Shown: positions 22,391 to 32,632, counted from the stretch's first letter. The stretch: DNA of 41,061 bases from Tubiluchus corallicola (GCA_030141605.1 JAQGDQ010001441.1:1-41061); one strand, 5' to 3'. Translations and numbers: made by a program. Notes: generated by a model not told the origin, from the sequence alone.

Positions 22391-22500
22391 TACTCAGGGT
22401 TGCCGGACGTCCCTTATATATGGGGCTTTTCCCATATTTGATAATTTTGTCCCCTGTCCAGTTTCCAAATGTCCAGTTTTTAGTTCATTTTCAAATTTTG
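22391..22500 (+). mobile_element. One end of a GTCC-rich MITE-like repeat
   Basis: CAGGGTTGCCGGACGTCCC followed by CCCATATTTGATAATTTTGT and repeated GTCC words resembles a widespread class of non-autonomous DNA elements. No matching second end was found. Confidence 0.3.
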
Positions 22501-22735
22501 TAATAAAAATATTTTTACTTCCTTCTTACGGTTCTTATTAGTAACTTTTCTCAGATTCTCTTGTTGAAAATAACTCAAATGTAACGATTAAATAATAATA
22601 ATATTTTTCTGTTGATTGTGTTAAATAATTTTCAAATGATTTTACTTTTTTTGACACAACCACTTAAAATCCTTGCTTTATGTTTTTAACTTATTTCTCT
22701 ACTTTTATATAATATATTAGTTTCATATAATACAT

Positions 22736-23042
22736 CATCTAACAGTAGAATACAGTACCAACAAATTACGTTCGTTTAGATTAAACATGAGAGATTAATA
22801 AACACTAAGTATGCCCCGAGATGGAAGCCGACACAATGACAAGTTATACAAGAATGTTACCCATATTGAGTACTTGTGGCTGTACCAGCATCTAACAGTA
22901 GAATACAGTACCAACAAATTACGTTCGTTTTGATTAAACCTGAGAGATTAATAAACACTAACTATCCCGGTAGATGGAAGCCAAAACTTAATGGTAGGTT
23001 GTACAAGACTGCTACTGTTATTGAGTACTTGTGGCTGAAACA
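22736..23042. repeat. 153-bp tandem duplication
   Basis: Two copies start with CATCTAACAGTAGAATACAG at 22736 and 22889 and end TTGAGTACTTGTGGCTG. 153 is a multiple of three and the second copy is open in one plus frame, but the same frame in copy 1 has stops, so coding is not supported. Confidence 0.9.
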
Positions 23043-23305
23043 GAAGCTAACTATTTATCAAGAAGAATTCTCTAAGACGAGGCAATGTACTGAACGAGAG
23101 GTGTGAGCCTCGTTGGAGGTGTACACATCTTCCATGAGATAGGCATCTTCCCTCAACGAACACCTTCAGTTATCAGTTGACTAAATTCAAAGTTGCTCCA
23201 ACTATCGTGTTATTTTTATTATTATAACTGTTTATTTTGATCATAGAAACATATCTGTCGTGTTTGCCACCCCCACTAAACCATGTAAGTGGTGGGTTTT
23301 CTAGT

Positions 23306-23575
23306 GCTTTAAGCTTCGTTTGCTCATGGTAGAGCAACAAATTCCATCAGCAAAGTGATGCTGGTCCATTTTCGCACCCCTATGCTCTGCTGGCCGGAAA
23401 ACCCACTTAACTTCATAGGACTTGCTGTTTTCTTGTGTTTTAAGCTTCGTTTGCTTAAGGTAGTGCTGCAAATTCCATCAGCAATGTCATGCAAGTGGTG
23501 CTGCTGGTCCATTTTCGCACCCCGATGCTCTGCGGGCCGTAAATCACACTTAACTTCATAGGACTTGCAGATGTT
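23306..23575. repeat. Approximately 131-bp tandem duplication
   Basis: Copies begin GCTTTAAGCTTCGTTTGCT (23306) and GTTTTAAGCTTCGTTTGCT (23437). Both contain GGTCCATTTTCGCACCCC and end ACTTCATAGGACTTGC. The second copy has a short extra piece including GTCATGCAAGTGGTGCT. Confidence 0.9.
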
Positions 23576-23852
23576 TCCTAACCTAAAAGTGCCATCATAA
23601 AGATTTTTGTCCCCACCTCACAGGTTTAAGTCAACGCGGTCCTGGTAGATAATGTAGCTGTTAACGTATGCTGGTATACAAATGATGATGCACAAGTACT
23701 TAAAGTGCTGAATTGATTTGGCTCCCTGCATATATGAGCAGAGGAAATGTAATTTATAGTGACTATTTAAAATATTTGACTTTTAGGAAAAATTGTTGCT
23801 GTTTGTTTGGTCACACTGGTCTGGTTTTTGCTAATGCAGATGTGGGTCCCCC

Positions 23853-23860
23853 TATATAAA
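23853..23860 (+). promoter_or_regulatory. TATA box of the Kunitz gene
   Basis: TATATAAA lies 89 bp upstream of the ATG, directly after a CCCC run and followed by ACCAAT. The expected transcription start is about 30 bp downstream, giving a 5' UTR of roughly 60 nt. Confidence 0.65.
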
Positions 23861-23941
23861 TAACCAATAATATCAGTCGAGTGTGACAAATATCAGATTT
23901 GACTCATCAGAAGAAACATTACTGCAGTTTATTCGTCAGCC

Positions 23942-24035
23942 ATGGTAGCTTTTTCTGTCATTTTAACAGTTCTGTTTGCTTCAATGGTGGCTGCTGGGAA
24001 TAGTGAAAATGAAGTAGCACCTGATGCACCTGCAG
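23942..24035 (+). CDS. Kunitz gene exon 1, signal peptide
   Basis: The ATG follows a TATA box and a short leader. It encodes the signal peptide and a short acidic linker (NSENEVAPDAPA). The donor is CCTGCAG|GTAAGAAG, phase 1. Confidence 0.88.
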
Positions 24036-27000
24036 GTAAGAAGAATTTCTAAAGTTTTCTTATTGATTGCTAAAAGGATTCCAAACCCAAAAGGTCTAAC
24101 AGTAAGGAAGGGCTTTTTTGGTTTTAAAGGAAAGAACAAGTCACTCAGTATGTTGAGTTTGTTTTCCTATTTGTATTTAAACTTTAAAAAAACATGCCAA
24201 AAATTGCACAAAAACTGTCTGGAAAGCATGAAACTAATTTATAAAATACTACCACTGTACAGAATTTTTCAGACACAGTGGTAGCTAAAATTCGCATGAA
24301 AATTATGACGTAACTGGTGGACCTTGTAACTTCTTGTAAGTGCATACACTGGTTTTTCGTAAGTACGCACTGCTTGAACTAATTCAAACTTTTGCGGGTT
24401 ACTTAATATTCATGCAAAAATATCACAAAATTATATTTTAGAGAAAAGTTGATAGCATGAACAACGTTTCTTTGTGGGATGAACGACGTCATTGGTGGAA
24501 GAATGAAACGAAGCGCTCAAGCGTGAAGTGATAGCGGCTTAAAAATAACTTTACTAATTACACGAGATACTTATTACACTTATATTACTAAATCCTAACT
24601 GTCAACATCAGTCCAACTTTCTGGAATGACCTCTTTAGGCCCTTCCTGTGTCAATTTGGTGAAATGCAACCACGACATTTTTTAGCTATTACCATTAGTT
24701 ATGGAATGCCAACGTGGAATTCAATGCTTATTTTAATACTAATAAATGACTTTTTAATATCAATAAATCATTTTTGAATCAGTCAAAAAATCAAATAAGT
24801 GTATTTTAACTTTAATTATTAAAACAACACATCGTTTTTTAAAAACTTTAATTACATATGCAAAAATTTCAACAGCAATCAGCTGTCATCATCAGTGGTA
24901 TCCTATGCAAACAACAGCCAGTTAATAAAGGTATTGCCTACAGTATAGAAAAGTATGCAGTAATTATGTATTTATAAAAAAGCCAAATAGGTTACTAATG
25001 AACAAACCTGTCGAAAAGAAATAGATACAGTAATGAATAGCTAAGTGTTTGAAAATAAAGTTAATGGGATTGAACTACTTAAGTGAAGTCCCAGTTATTT
25101 GCACCTCTGGTCACAATGCTGAAATTATTAAATTTGAACTGAATTAAAAAATTCTCCTCATTCCAGCATTAACGACAATGTTTTTGCAAAAATAACTTTA
25201 TAACCACACAAACACAATTTCGCGTTCGCGCATCTAGTTCTTCGCTGCTACATGCATTTCGCCACTCGCTAATTAGACGGGCGCTAGCGCTTGCATTTCG
25301 GAAACGCATTGCACATAAAACGGGTGTTGTGCCTTTCAGATGAGAATTGTTAGTCTGTGACGAACTGCACACGTTCGGCAGCTGATCGGTGAACACAGCG
25401 GTAAATTTGAAATTTCAATTTTTATCTTAAAACATTCCTAGTTTTAGTACAACACGCTGAATATCTCGCAGTTGCACTGTACTTCAGTTTTCGCATTCGG
25501 AAACACGGGCAACATTGAAGTGGAATATTTTTTCTGTTGAAAATTATGTTGGTTTGTGATGTCATTTCGCCTGCGCTGCATCCCTTCAGCTAATTAAGCA
25601 TTTAATGTATCACTTAATAATCAGAAACGCTCTTGCAGTATCAATTTTTTTTAAATGTATAATTTTTATCGGACTTGAAAATGGGGTAGTATATAAAAAA
25701 TCATCCTGTTTTCCTTTAATGCTTTTAATTTACTATAGGATGCAGCGACCCACCATTGCCGTCAACATGTCGTTTAAACACCTTCTACGCTGATCGTGAC
25801 TACTACTACTACTTCAACACAGCTACGGGCTACTGTGAAATTTACGAACCAGATTCTCCTGGATGTCCGAAGAGAAGTCTCCATTTTGATTCAGCCTTGG
25901 AGTGCGTTCAGACCTGCAGAGGTAAGCACCCCAGGTTACGTGGTTTGTTTGGTGCATGGTAGGTTTGTTACAGGTAAGTTTCGTACTGGTAATTTTGGTA
26001 CAGGTGAGTTTGGTGCAGGCAAGTTTGGTACAGGTAAGCTTTGGACATGTAATTTTAGTACAGGTAAGTTTGCTTAGTTTTAATACAACACACTGAATAA
26101 AGTACAGTAGCACTGTACTTAAATTTTCCCCTTTCTAAACACGTGCAACACGCTCGTGAAATGTTTTTGCTGTTGAAAATTATGTTAGTTTGTGAAGTCA
26201 TCACCCGCCGTTAATTACGTTTTTAATCTATTCTTTAATTATCAGAAACGCTTTTGCAATATTAATCGTGTTAAAATGTATACTTTTTATCGCAGTTGAA
26301 AATGCTGTTGTATATGAAAAATTATCCTGTCTTCCTTTAAGCACTTGACCCAATAACTGTTTACATTGCACGGTAACCAGATGACGCCATTTTTCACCAA
26401 AATGAGCGCGCTTAAGCGTGAAGTGATTGCGATTTGAAACTGAAATTAGCAATTACACTAGGCGCTAACTACAATTTCACTGCTGAAACTTTCTGTCTTT
26501 CTCAGATATTAGAATAAGTTCAATTTCTCGAGAGACTTGGCCTTTGCTTTAATGTGACGTTTTACCATTTGTTTCATTTTGCGTTTAGGAAAGGGAGTAT
26601 GCAAAGACCCACTGCCAAGATTCATGTGTTTGATCTCTTCCCTGGAAGCCTGGCATTACAATCCGAAAACTAAGGTTTGCGAGACGTTCCAGTTTGCAGC
26701 CTGTCCTGGAATTTACAATCAGTTCCCCACAAAGGAAGCATGTGACAAATTCTGTGGAGGTATGAGCGAAATTTACATTTTCAAAACTTATTAGCAGAAA
26801 CTATTAATAATGTCGAGTTTACACAGGTACATTTTGACTCTGAAATGAAGACATAAAACTTAAAGAAACTAACAACAAGTACTTTTTCCGGGCACATACA
26901 CGGGTTCTTACTACTTCCAAACCCTTCAAATAGGAAAATGGAAATTTTGACTCTTGGTATGCATGCATCTAGCGTAGATGTCAACATTAAAAGCCGTATT

Positions 27001-27525
27001 TAATTTCACGAAGAAATTGTAAATAAACAGAGCTTTGAAATACTCGGGTGTAACATAAGTACACTCCGTAGTCGAGAAGACTCTCCGTTACCGTGTCGGT
27101 AGTTCCCCCATTGAACTTGCCCACCGGATGTGATAGTGATTCAGCGTGCACCCGCAGGAGCAGCAGCAGCAGCAGCAGCAACAACAACAGCCACCACCTC
27201 TACCGACTGATGGTGGTAGAGCTGGCAATTTTGATTTTGATAATCATCAAAAATGTAAATAATTTAGTGAATAAATAAAAATGGAAATAAAAATAAAACA
27301 GTGGGATGTAGAATTAACTCTCACCGTTCAATTAAAAAAAGTTCAAGCTCACAATTGATAGAAAGCCGACACTTTTTAAAGTGGTAAGCTATTTGATGGC
27401 ACAAGACAAACATCTTAATTTAAAATGTTGGTTTTACAGGTTCAGGTCCACGAGAGAAGCGCAGCAGAGATAAACGCACTCTACCTACGAAAAGGGCAGG
27501 CGAATATATTCATATTGTATATTAA
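23942..27525 (+). CDS. Secreted two-domain Kunitz (BPTI-type) protein, four exons
   Basis: Exons 23942-24035, 25739-25921, 26589-26759 and 27440-27525 join through identical phase-1 Gly codons into 177 residues. Residues 1-18 form a signal peptide (VAFSVILTVLFASMVA). Kunitz 1 has Cys at 33, 42, 64, 74, 87 and 91: spacing 8-21-9-12-3 against the usual 8-15-7-12-3, so two loops are enlarged and include a run of Tyr. Kunitz 2 has Cys at 97, 106, 123, 131, 144 and 148: spacing 8-16-7-12-3, nearly canonical. By the BPTI rule the P1 residue is the one after the second Cys: Arg43 in domain 1 (trypsin-like targets) and Leu107 in domain 2 (chymotrypsin- or elastase-like targets). A 29-residue tail carries REKR, RDKR and TKR clusters that could be cleaved by furin-type proteases or bind anionic surfaces. 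Inhibitory role is family knowledge; a toxin, anticoagulant or immune role cannot be told apart here. Confidence 0.9.
24036..25738 (+). other. Kunitz gene intron 1
   Basis: The intron holds a block at about 24480-24560 that recurs in intron 2 (about 26380-26470). It also holds a block at about 25430-25725 that recurs at 26072-26340, and a segment at about 25190-25400 that recurs at 32960-33130. No other exon was found. Confidence 0.7.
25739..25921 (+). CDS. Kunitz gene exon 2, Kunitz domain 1
   Basis: The acceptor is TTTACTATAG|GATGCAGC and the donor AGAG|GTAAGC. It is a symmetric phase 1-1 exon carrying all six Cys of domain 1, the typical one-exon Kunitz module. Confidence 0.9.
25971..26078 (+). 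promoter_or_regulatory. 15-nt-periodic array of splice-donor-like motifs in Kunitz intron 2
   Basis: Seven units of the form GGTACAGGTAAGTTT place donor-like sites at 25974, 25989, 26004, 26019, 26034, 26049 and 26064, exactly 15 nt apart. Three are CAG|GTAAGT or CAG|GTAAGC and one is CAG|GTGAGT; the others are degraded (GTAATT, GCAAGT). The true donor of exon 2 is at 25921, about 50 nt upstream. Extending exon 2 to any of these meets a stop at 25960-25962. Confidence 0.8.
26589..26759 (+). CDS. Kunitz gene exon 3, Kunitz domain 2
   Basis: The acceptor is TTTTGCGTTTAG|GAAAGG and the donor TGGAG|GTATGA. It is a symmetric phase 1-1 exon with the six Cys of domain 2 and the conserved WHYNPKTKVC segment. 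Confidence 0.92.
26760..27439 (+). other. Kunitz gene intron 3
   Basis: It contains a short CAG/CAA trinucleotide run near 27160-27190 and a small stem (CTCTACC, GGTAGAG) just after it. No exon was recognised. Confidence 0.6.
27440..27525 (+). CDS. Kunitz gene exon 4, basic tail and stop
   Basis: The acceptor is TTGGTTTTACAG|GTTCAG. It continues in phase 1 as SGPREKRSRDKRTLPTKRAG then EYIHIVY and TAA. The tail is Arg/Lys-rich with dibasic sites. Confidence 0.82.
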
Positions 27526-27656
27526 ATATTATATTTTCATATAAACCACTGATCTTCATTTCTGCAATATGTAAAAAAATAGAAAGGCAAAGGTGACTGA
27601 CATTGGATAATTTAGTTAGATTGTTACATAGTTTAGTCCATTCATAAATATCAGTG

Positions 27657-27666
27657 AATAAATAAA
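27657..27666 (+). terminator. AATAAATAAA polyadenylation signals of the Kunitz gene
   Basis: Two overlapping AATAAA hexamers lie about 130 bp after the stop codon. Confidence 0.55.
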
Positions 27667-27669
27667 AAT

Positions 27670-28209
27670 AAAAATTAACAGAAGTAAACTTACATCGTTG
27701 CGGCAAATATCTAATGAAAAATTTCACTAGCTTGCACAAGACACATGTTCACTCACACAACAGAACAGCATAAATGAAAAACGTAACCAGGTCAATGCCC
27801 ACGCTTTGAACTTTCTGGCTAGATGGAGCCACCTTGGCTACAAAATTAAAATTTATTAAGTCAGGTTCACACTGGCCTTAATACCTACATATGTTTAAAA
27901 GGTGTTAAAATTCACTTTGCCGTGGTTCAAAATGGAGTAGAGTACAAAAGATTATATTGTTTACCCTTAAACAGCTAAGAAACAAAATAGAAAATAATTT
28001 GATCGAATTTAGAATTTATTATTGGCATATTGATTATATTTCAATGATATAAGATTTTATTGACGATTTACAATCAATGCAATTACAATTACAAGCTACA
28101 AAACATTACATAAACATTGTAATACATTACAATAAAGAACAGAACTACACTGACAAAACCCCACACATGGGGTATAATCGTGAACACAATATACAATAAA
28201 ACACAGTAA
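27670..28209. other. Gene-free stretch
   Basis: AT-rich. 27890-27980 weakly resembles the Kunitz intron block (AAAATGGAGTAGAGTACAAA). No gene seen. Confidence 0.4.
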
Positions 28210-28394
<185 letters not shown>

Positions 28395-28659
28395 TTACAA
28401 TGATATGCAAACAGCAAAACAGCAACAAAGTGCGAAAGTACACAACAAAGCTATTACATTTTAACTATAGTAGCCAAAAACAAATAACAAATATATATAA
28501 TTTTAGTATAGATACAGTTAGTACTATTTACTCCTTTTTAAACGTTTAAAACGCGATGGGCAGCCGTTTTGGTTACATTACAGTCGTTACCCCCAACCCC
28601 ATTGTGAATTTTAGCTTTTCGTTATAGTTCAAGTTAATGACGTTCTGTACCGGCTCGTA

Positions 28660-29290
28660 GCTAGAATTAGTGAGGTGCTGCTTCAAAAAAAATTAGCCAT
28701 TGTTTTAAAACTGTGTAGAACGTAACAAACTTGTGTAATTTTAATGTTGTAGCTAATTTGAAGATCACGTGTTGAACAATCTCTTTTCTTAATTGCAACT
28801 TTCGCGTGGAGAGACAACTGTGAAATATTAAGCTGTTATAGTTCACTTACACTCACAGAACTTATTTCTTGGGGATGCAAGGCATCCATTATTAAATAAT
28901 TTATGTTTTAAGCGCACACACTAAGTTTGTGACGGTGCGCGGTAATCTCATGGCAATTGTTACTGTGATAGACAGAATACTTTTCTATCTAGCAGCAGAT
29001 GATAACGTACAGCATGCTATCTCCGACACCACGTTGCTTGAGCTGTGAAACAAACAGTACTTTCCTCACCTGCTCCGGTTCCGCTCAAGTATAAAAAAGA
29101 ACTATAGAAAAAAGACTTATTATATTGGATATTATCGATAATAATGAGAGAAAATAGGGGGTGCTGTAGTTCCACAGAACCCACACACGACCCACTACTG
29201 AAAAAATTACTATTGATGCTTGTTATATCAGAAAGAGAGTTTGTTTTACCTGTAGAAGGAGCAATGAAACAAAAAATATACATTGAATGA
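28660..29290 (+). repeat. Dispersed repeat family R4, copy 1
   Basis: This matches 39808-40400 in the same orientation. Shared words include TTAGTGAGGTGCTGCTTCA, TTAGCCATTGTTTTAA, CTAGCAGCAGAT, GAAACAAACAGTACT/GAAGCAAACAGTACT, AAAAAGACTTATTA and GGGTGCTG. No coding frame is conserved between copies. Confidence 0.75.
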
Positions 29291-29667
29291 GTATACTAGC
29301 AGCAGTTGCCTGTAGTATTTTATGTACGAGTATCTTACTGGCTTTTGTCGATGCGTTAGTCGTATCCCAATGATGATACGAAAGAGTATTACAAACCGCA
29401 CAAACGTAAGAGGAATAAAGCGAAATCAAGAACAAGGAGGAAGGATGATTTAAATAAATTTTATTTTTTAAACAAAATTATCACATTAAAAAATAGATTT
29501 TTTAAACTCATTTTTGTAGCTGACGTGATCTGACTCACAAGCCGAGTGAGTCACTTATGATCAAATCGTATAATCTCTGTTATCTCATCTATGATGAGTA
29601 ATCTAGTCCCAAACTCTTATCAATTAATTACTCTGATTAATTTTCTAATTAATTTCTTATTCCAAAA

Positions 29668-29856
29668 TTAATTCACAACATAAATTAATTGTGAATTTTT
29701 ACCTATGGCTTTTTTGATATTGTATGTCAAGCGACCTGCTAAAAAGATTTGGTCATTATCTTCTAGTTGAGTTGTTCGATTTTCTAATAGTTTACCAGAA
29801 ATTGTAATTGGTGCGCCATTGGTAAAAGCTCGAAATGCAAACCTTTTAAACGGCGA
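29668..29856 (-). pseudogene. FHA-domain-like exon or remnant
   Basis: A 62-codon minus frame without ATG reads FRAFTNGAPITISGKLLENR, then TTQLEDNDQIFLAGRLTYNI. The order of a small residue plus N-G, P-I-T-I-S-G-K, L-E-D-N-D-Q-I and R-L-T-Y matches the second half of forkhead-associated (FHA) phosphothreonine-binding domains, closest in feel to those of the Ki-67 type. An exon is possible at 29842-29703: acceptor TTTAAAAG|GTTTGC (poor pyrimidine tract) and donor GCCATAG|GTAAAA. The first half of an FHA fold, with the GR and S..H signature, was not found within the next few hundred bases upstream, so this is an isolated exon or a decayed fragment. Recognition is by eye only. Confidence 0.45.
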
Positions 29857-30071
29857 TTAAATTATTTCGATTTAAAACCTTTCTTAGTATTTAACAGATA
29901 AATGTAAGAACGTTTGCTCTTAGGGTCTCACCCACACAGACCGTCATTGTTACACTGCTTTTATGCTTGTACACATTTTAATATGTATTGCATGCTTTTT
30001 TATAATGTACATGTGTGTATGTATATGTGTAGATTTCAATGAATATGTGTACTTTACCAGAAACAAAAATT

Positions 30072-30560
30072 CTGGTTCTTAAACACACTCACACATAAAG
30101 AAACAGAAAATGTAAAATAATTCACGTGTTTAAGCATACTACCACATTAAGAAACAGAAAATGTAAAATAATTCAGGTTTTTAAGCATACTAAAACAGAA
30201 AGAAATCGAAAATGTAAAATAATTCAGGTTTTTAAGCATACTAAAACAGAAAGAAATCGAAAATGTAAAATAATTCAGGTTTTTAAGCATACTAAAACAG
30301 AAAGAAATCGAAAATGTAAAATAGTTCAGGTTTTTAAGCATACTAAAACAGAAAGAAATCGAAAATGTAAAATAATTCAGGTTTTTAAGCATACTAAAAC
30401 ACAAAGAAACACAAAATGTAAAACAATTCTGTTTTCTAGACATACTGACACTTAAAGTAACAGAAAGTGTAAAGCAATTCTGGTTCTAAAACAAACTAGC
30501 ACATAAAGAACTTGGAAATGTAAAATAATTCTGGTTTTTAAACACATTAACACATAAAGT
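30072..30560. repeat. 51-bp minisatellite, about nine copies
   Basis: The unit begins GTTTTTAAGCATACTAAAAC and ends GTAAAATAATTCAG. The five central copies are almost identical and the outer ones degrade progressively. 51 nt keeps a frame (VFKHTKTERNRKCKIIQ on plus), but the open frame lasts only as long as the conserved core. It lies directly downstream of the minus-strand gene at 30610. Confidence 0.95.
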
Positions 30561-30609
30561 AAAAATGTAATTTAAATAGTTCTCAGACGACCATTCACTT
30601 CATAGTCTG

Positions 30610-31308
30610 TTAATCTTCGCAAACATAAACATTAAAGCACATTCTGGTTGCATTGCTATGTCCGCAGTACATCAGTCCTGTGTTGCACGGAGTTACACGC
30701 AGTATGTTGAATTCAATCGGTGGCTGGAAAATCGCAACAGTATCCTCGTTTGTATATGCCCAGGAAACGTAATCGCTCACCATATTCCTGGATTCTTCCC
30801 GGAAAGTGAAATGCTCCGGCTGGGTGACATCCCTCAACGTGTACACCTGAGCGCCATCTATTGGTTTCCGGAAATTTCCGTCTGTGCTACATCCGGCCGG
30901 GAAGACGATTCTGGACAGAAATCTTTGCTTGGTGAAAGTGAAGGCAAAAGCGTAGTGGAAGTAGCTCATGTGCTCCTTATATTTCGTGTAAAATGGCTCT
31001 AGATTGAATCCGGATTGTGGAGAACCCCACCAGTCCTCGCCTATATCCTCCGCTGATGATTGCACGTTTGTCGTCCCGTTGGGTAAACTGTACTGGTGGT
31101 AATAAAGGAGTTGGATGTTCATACAGTCTTTGCGACACTCTATTTCTTTCCTACATTGGTCTGCGTCGTACTTTGTTTCTTCGTCATCGTCGCTTATCAG
31201 TCCCCTTGCCTTCTTCTTTCCCTCGTATATGTAATTTCTGGAGCTGACTTTGACTGCCATCAGCATCGCCATCAAAACGCAGCAGAGGTATTTGAAAGTC
31301 GCTTCCAT
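30610..31308 (-). CDS. Unrecognised secreted cysteine-containing protein, 232 residues
   Basis: I chose the ATG at 31308 (context AAAATGG) because it starts a clear signal peptide (FKYLCCVLMAMLMAVKVSS). The frame extends upstream to an ATG at 31452, but that adds 48 hydrophilic residues that would bury the signal. After cleavage come a basic KKKAR stretch, an acidic SDDDEET segment, then eight Cys (52, 58, 62, 140, 208, 215, 224, 230) and two N-glycosylation sequons (NGT at 77, NAT at 219). The region 105-205 is rich in aromatic residues with alternating hydrophobics, suggesting a beta-rich extracellular fold. I do not recognise the family. No intron is needed within this frame. No AATAAA was found close downstream, where the 51-bp repeat begins. 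Confidence 0.72.
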   Translation of the reverse strand: MEATFKYLCCVLMAMLMAVKVSSRNYIYEGKKKARGLISDDDEETKYDADQCRKEIECRKDCMNIQLLYYHQYSLPNGTTNVQSSAEDIGEDWWGSPQSGFNLEPFYTKYKEHMSYFHYAFAFTFTKQRFLSRIVFPAGCSTDGNFRKPIDGAQVYTLRDVTQPEHFTFREESRNMVSDYVSWAYTNEDTVAIFQPPIEFNILRVTPCNTGLMYCGHSNATRMCFNVYVCED

Positions 31309-31459
31309 TTTATGCAGAAAGTAACAAAGAACTTCCGTTTGCTTTAGAAGTTCAAGTGGCGCGTTCTGAGAACGCTGAACGAATTCATTGTTCTTTGAGG
31401 CCATTGTTTCTTTGGGAATAGGAATTTCTAAAGCAGACACTCGAAAAAACATAACAACG

Positions 31460-32274
31460 CGAATTCAGGTAATAGAGTTATAAGTAAAAAGGTCGGACGT
31501 TATAAGATCGCAGGAGAAAAAGGTCCCAGGTAAAAAAAATTACAGGCAAAAAGTCACACGAAAAAAGGAAATAACCCAACCCCAATTTTAACACTGCCTT
31601 AGCCGTACCCCTTGCCTAACCGTACCGTAACCTTAGCCCTAACCCTAGCTCTAATCCTACCATAACCCTACCTCAACCCTATCCTAGCTCAGATTTTGTA
31701 AGCCAAGTGAATTACTACTGTAATCGCCTCATTAACTACGTAATTATCTAAATGCATATGGAGTATAAGAGTGTAGGTAGGAAGTAGTAGGAAAATTTTC
31801 TCTGGCGCGTGAATTGGCTGGAACAGGTTTTCCCCGAAGTTTTAAATTTTTCGATCATGTTTAAAAGTACTTACAAATCTTACTATAGTACGAAATTGTG
31901 CACATACAAATAGAGAATTAGTACTAACATTTATGATTGTAACTCAGTATGATGTCTAACACGTTTATTATTGTATTTCAACATGTCGTCTAACATTGTA
32001 CAATTGTTGTAAATAAGTAATTATATCATGATGTTTTAATCATTCGTTCTTTGCTTCTATTTATTTCTGGCTTAAAACTACAGTGAAGATCGACAAAATA
32101 CAAATAATATCTCTTCATGAACTTCCTTTAGATACAAAAAACTCAGTCTAATATCTCAAAACTCTATTTAATATCTTAAAAACTCCCATACTTTGATAGC
32201 AAACAAAAAGCACTGTGCCGTTTTCAAGTTCGCGACAATATATAAAGTTAAAACAGGATTCATTTTACTGTAAA
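31460..32274. other. Gene-free stretch with telomere-like degenerate repeats
   Basis: 31597-31690 is rich in variants of CCCTAA (TTAGCCCTAACCCTAG, CATAACCCTACC, CAACCCTA). It is preceded by AAAAAGGTC/AAAAAGTC words. The rest is AT-rich without frames. Confidence 0.6.
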
Positions 32275-32460
32275 CTACGACGTTTCCATTTGCGCGTAAT
32301 GTGTTGCGTGTTCCGTAATGCGTGATGCGTACTCAGACGAAAGCCATCACGCTCGAGTGAATACGTCTCGCGCATTACGTACGCATGGAAACATATACAC
32401 GTGTTTAAATATAAACTGTTGTATACGCATTACGCATCACGCATTATGCGCAAATTGAGT
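32275..32460 (-). mobile_element. Dispersed repeat family R2, copy in inverted orientation
   Basis: The stretch aligns with the reverse complement of 34290-34480: GCGTAATGCGTGATGCGTA, GCCATCACGCTCGAGTGAAT, TTTAAATATAAACTGTT and TACGCATTACGCATCACGCA. It is built from imperfect 9-10 bp GCGTAATGC-like words in both orientations. Confidence 0.75.
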
Positions 32461-32632
32461 CCTTTTGTGCTAATTATGAGTGTTGTAATTAATAAAGCAA
32501 ACAAATTTCTCTTAGAATTCTCTTTGTCGTTTGAGTCTTCCGTTTGTTTTGCAGCTGTAAATGTGAAGCCAAACAGAGACATTCATGATTGAAGATGTTT
32601 AAAACACGTGAACAAGTATAATCTCAGTTAGA

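Larger units (their letters stand above)
25430..26340 (+). repeat. Duplicated intronic block flanking Kunitz exon 2
   Basis: 25430-25725 (before exon 2) and 26072-26340 (after exon 2) are homologous. Shared words include TTTTAGTACAACAC/TTTTAATACAACAC, TGTTGAAAATTATGTT, AATTATCAGAAACGC, TTGAAAATG and AAATTATCCTGT. The block therefore brackets exon 2, as expected after tandem duplication of a Kunitz exon with its flanking intron. Confidence 0.8.
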
